In this document: in pieces, positions 12,590-12,699 of the stretch
Numbering within the stretch: the first letter of the stretch is position 1
How the letters are laid out: each line of letters opens with the position of its first letter
Position numbers and translations under genes: made by a program
The notes under the pieces: model-generated
Told to the model about the DNA's origin: nothing
The model's database searches: none
The model's input: only the letters and a program-made list of their open reading frames with translations
NCBI GenBank assembly: GCA_028718465.1
Contig: JAQULX010000039.1
Location: 1 to 12,699 of the forward strand
Length of the DNA stretch: 12,699 nt
Direction: 5' to 3'
Origin: Dehalococcoidales bacterium
GTDB taxonomy: Bacteria > Chloroflexota > Dehalococcoidia > Dehalococcoidales > UBA3254

Positions 12590-12699
12590 TGAGCCCGTGG
12601 AAAGATGAGGATATCGCCACTCCGGAGCTAATCAAGGAATATCTCGAGGAGTTTAAATCAGGGACCGCCAATAACCCTCAGTTCCTGTTGAGCGAGAAT
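12589..12699 (+). CDS. Start of an unidentified gene, partial (runs off right edge)
   Basis: Thirty-seven codons are open from ATG 12589 to the window end, starting MSPWKDEDIATPELIKEYLEE. AAGGAG lies 9 nt before the ATG. The N-terminus is acidic and helical with no signal peptide or membrane segment, suggesting a cytoplasmic protein. Too little is visible to name a family. The reading frame is supported by the ribosome binding site, not by homology. Confidence 0.6.
   Translation, partial: MSPWKDEDIATPELIKEYLEEFKSGTANNPQFLLSEN

Noticed and set aside
12213..12671. Minus-strand frames of 75 and 68 codons near the right edge
   Set aside because: No ribosome binding sites or protein-like composition; one is antisense to the plus-strand gene start that has AAGGAG at good spacing.

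Overview
The window looks like ordinary chromosome from a free-living anaerobic or microaerobic bacterium, most likely Chloroflexota and perhaps class Dehalococcoidia. That placement is an inference from protein style: a MetE/UroD-like protein starting with SRVEFNCLPTMIGS, an MscL with a zinc-ribbon tail, and a lipoprotein ending in a KLNQAYFAFHGSY-type segment. It was not tested by any search. Base composition is mixed: genes are fairly GC-rich, and the noncoding stretches at 2.0-2.6 kb and 3.1-3.5 kb are AT-rich. I see no tRNA, rRNA, CRISPR array, insertion sequence or phage module.

Left part (1-4352) is mainly about the cell envelope and osmotic balance. On the minus strand a glycine-betaine/proline-type ABC importer (ATPase proV, then permease proW, which runs off the left edge) is fed by a near-consensus sigma70-type promoter about 400 bp upstream. 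That promoter has direct repeats behind it and an inverted repeat overlapping the -10. A MauE/DoxX-type membrane protein follows, also on the minus strand. On the plus strand, mscL (the pressure-release channel, here with a four-cysteine tail) and a small Rieske ferredoxin form a likely two-gene unit. Importer and channel are opposite arms of osmotic homeostasis.

Middle part (4381-7834): on the minus strand lie a small unrecognised protein, a stand-alone MetE/UroD-fold protein with a modified zinc site, a possible 48-codon reading frame, and a short DnaJ-like co-chaperone with no zinc finger. On the plus strand, divergent from dnaJ, lies a sirtuin NAD-dependent deacylase with a good promoter.

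Right part (7962-12699): a lipoprotein with a zincin-like EExxH...NE pattern whose only workable start codon appears to be ATA; a small cysteine-containing protein 1 nt upstream of a LivG-type ATPase that has no partner subunits here; a PiT phosphate transporter; its usual DUF47/PhoU-like partner, placed tail-to-tail with it rather than in the same operon; and the first 37 codons of an unidentified gene whose Shine-Dalgarno sequence sits in the loop of an 8-bp inverted repeat.

I did not find a clearly new multi-gene system. The best leads are the ATA-start lipoprotein with its variant metallopeptidase motif, the proV control region, the MscL zinc ribbon, and the altered metal site of the MetE-like protein.
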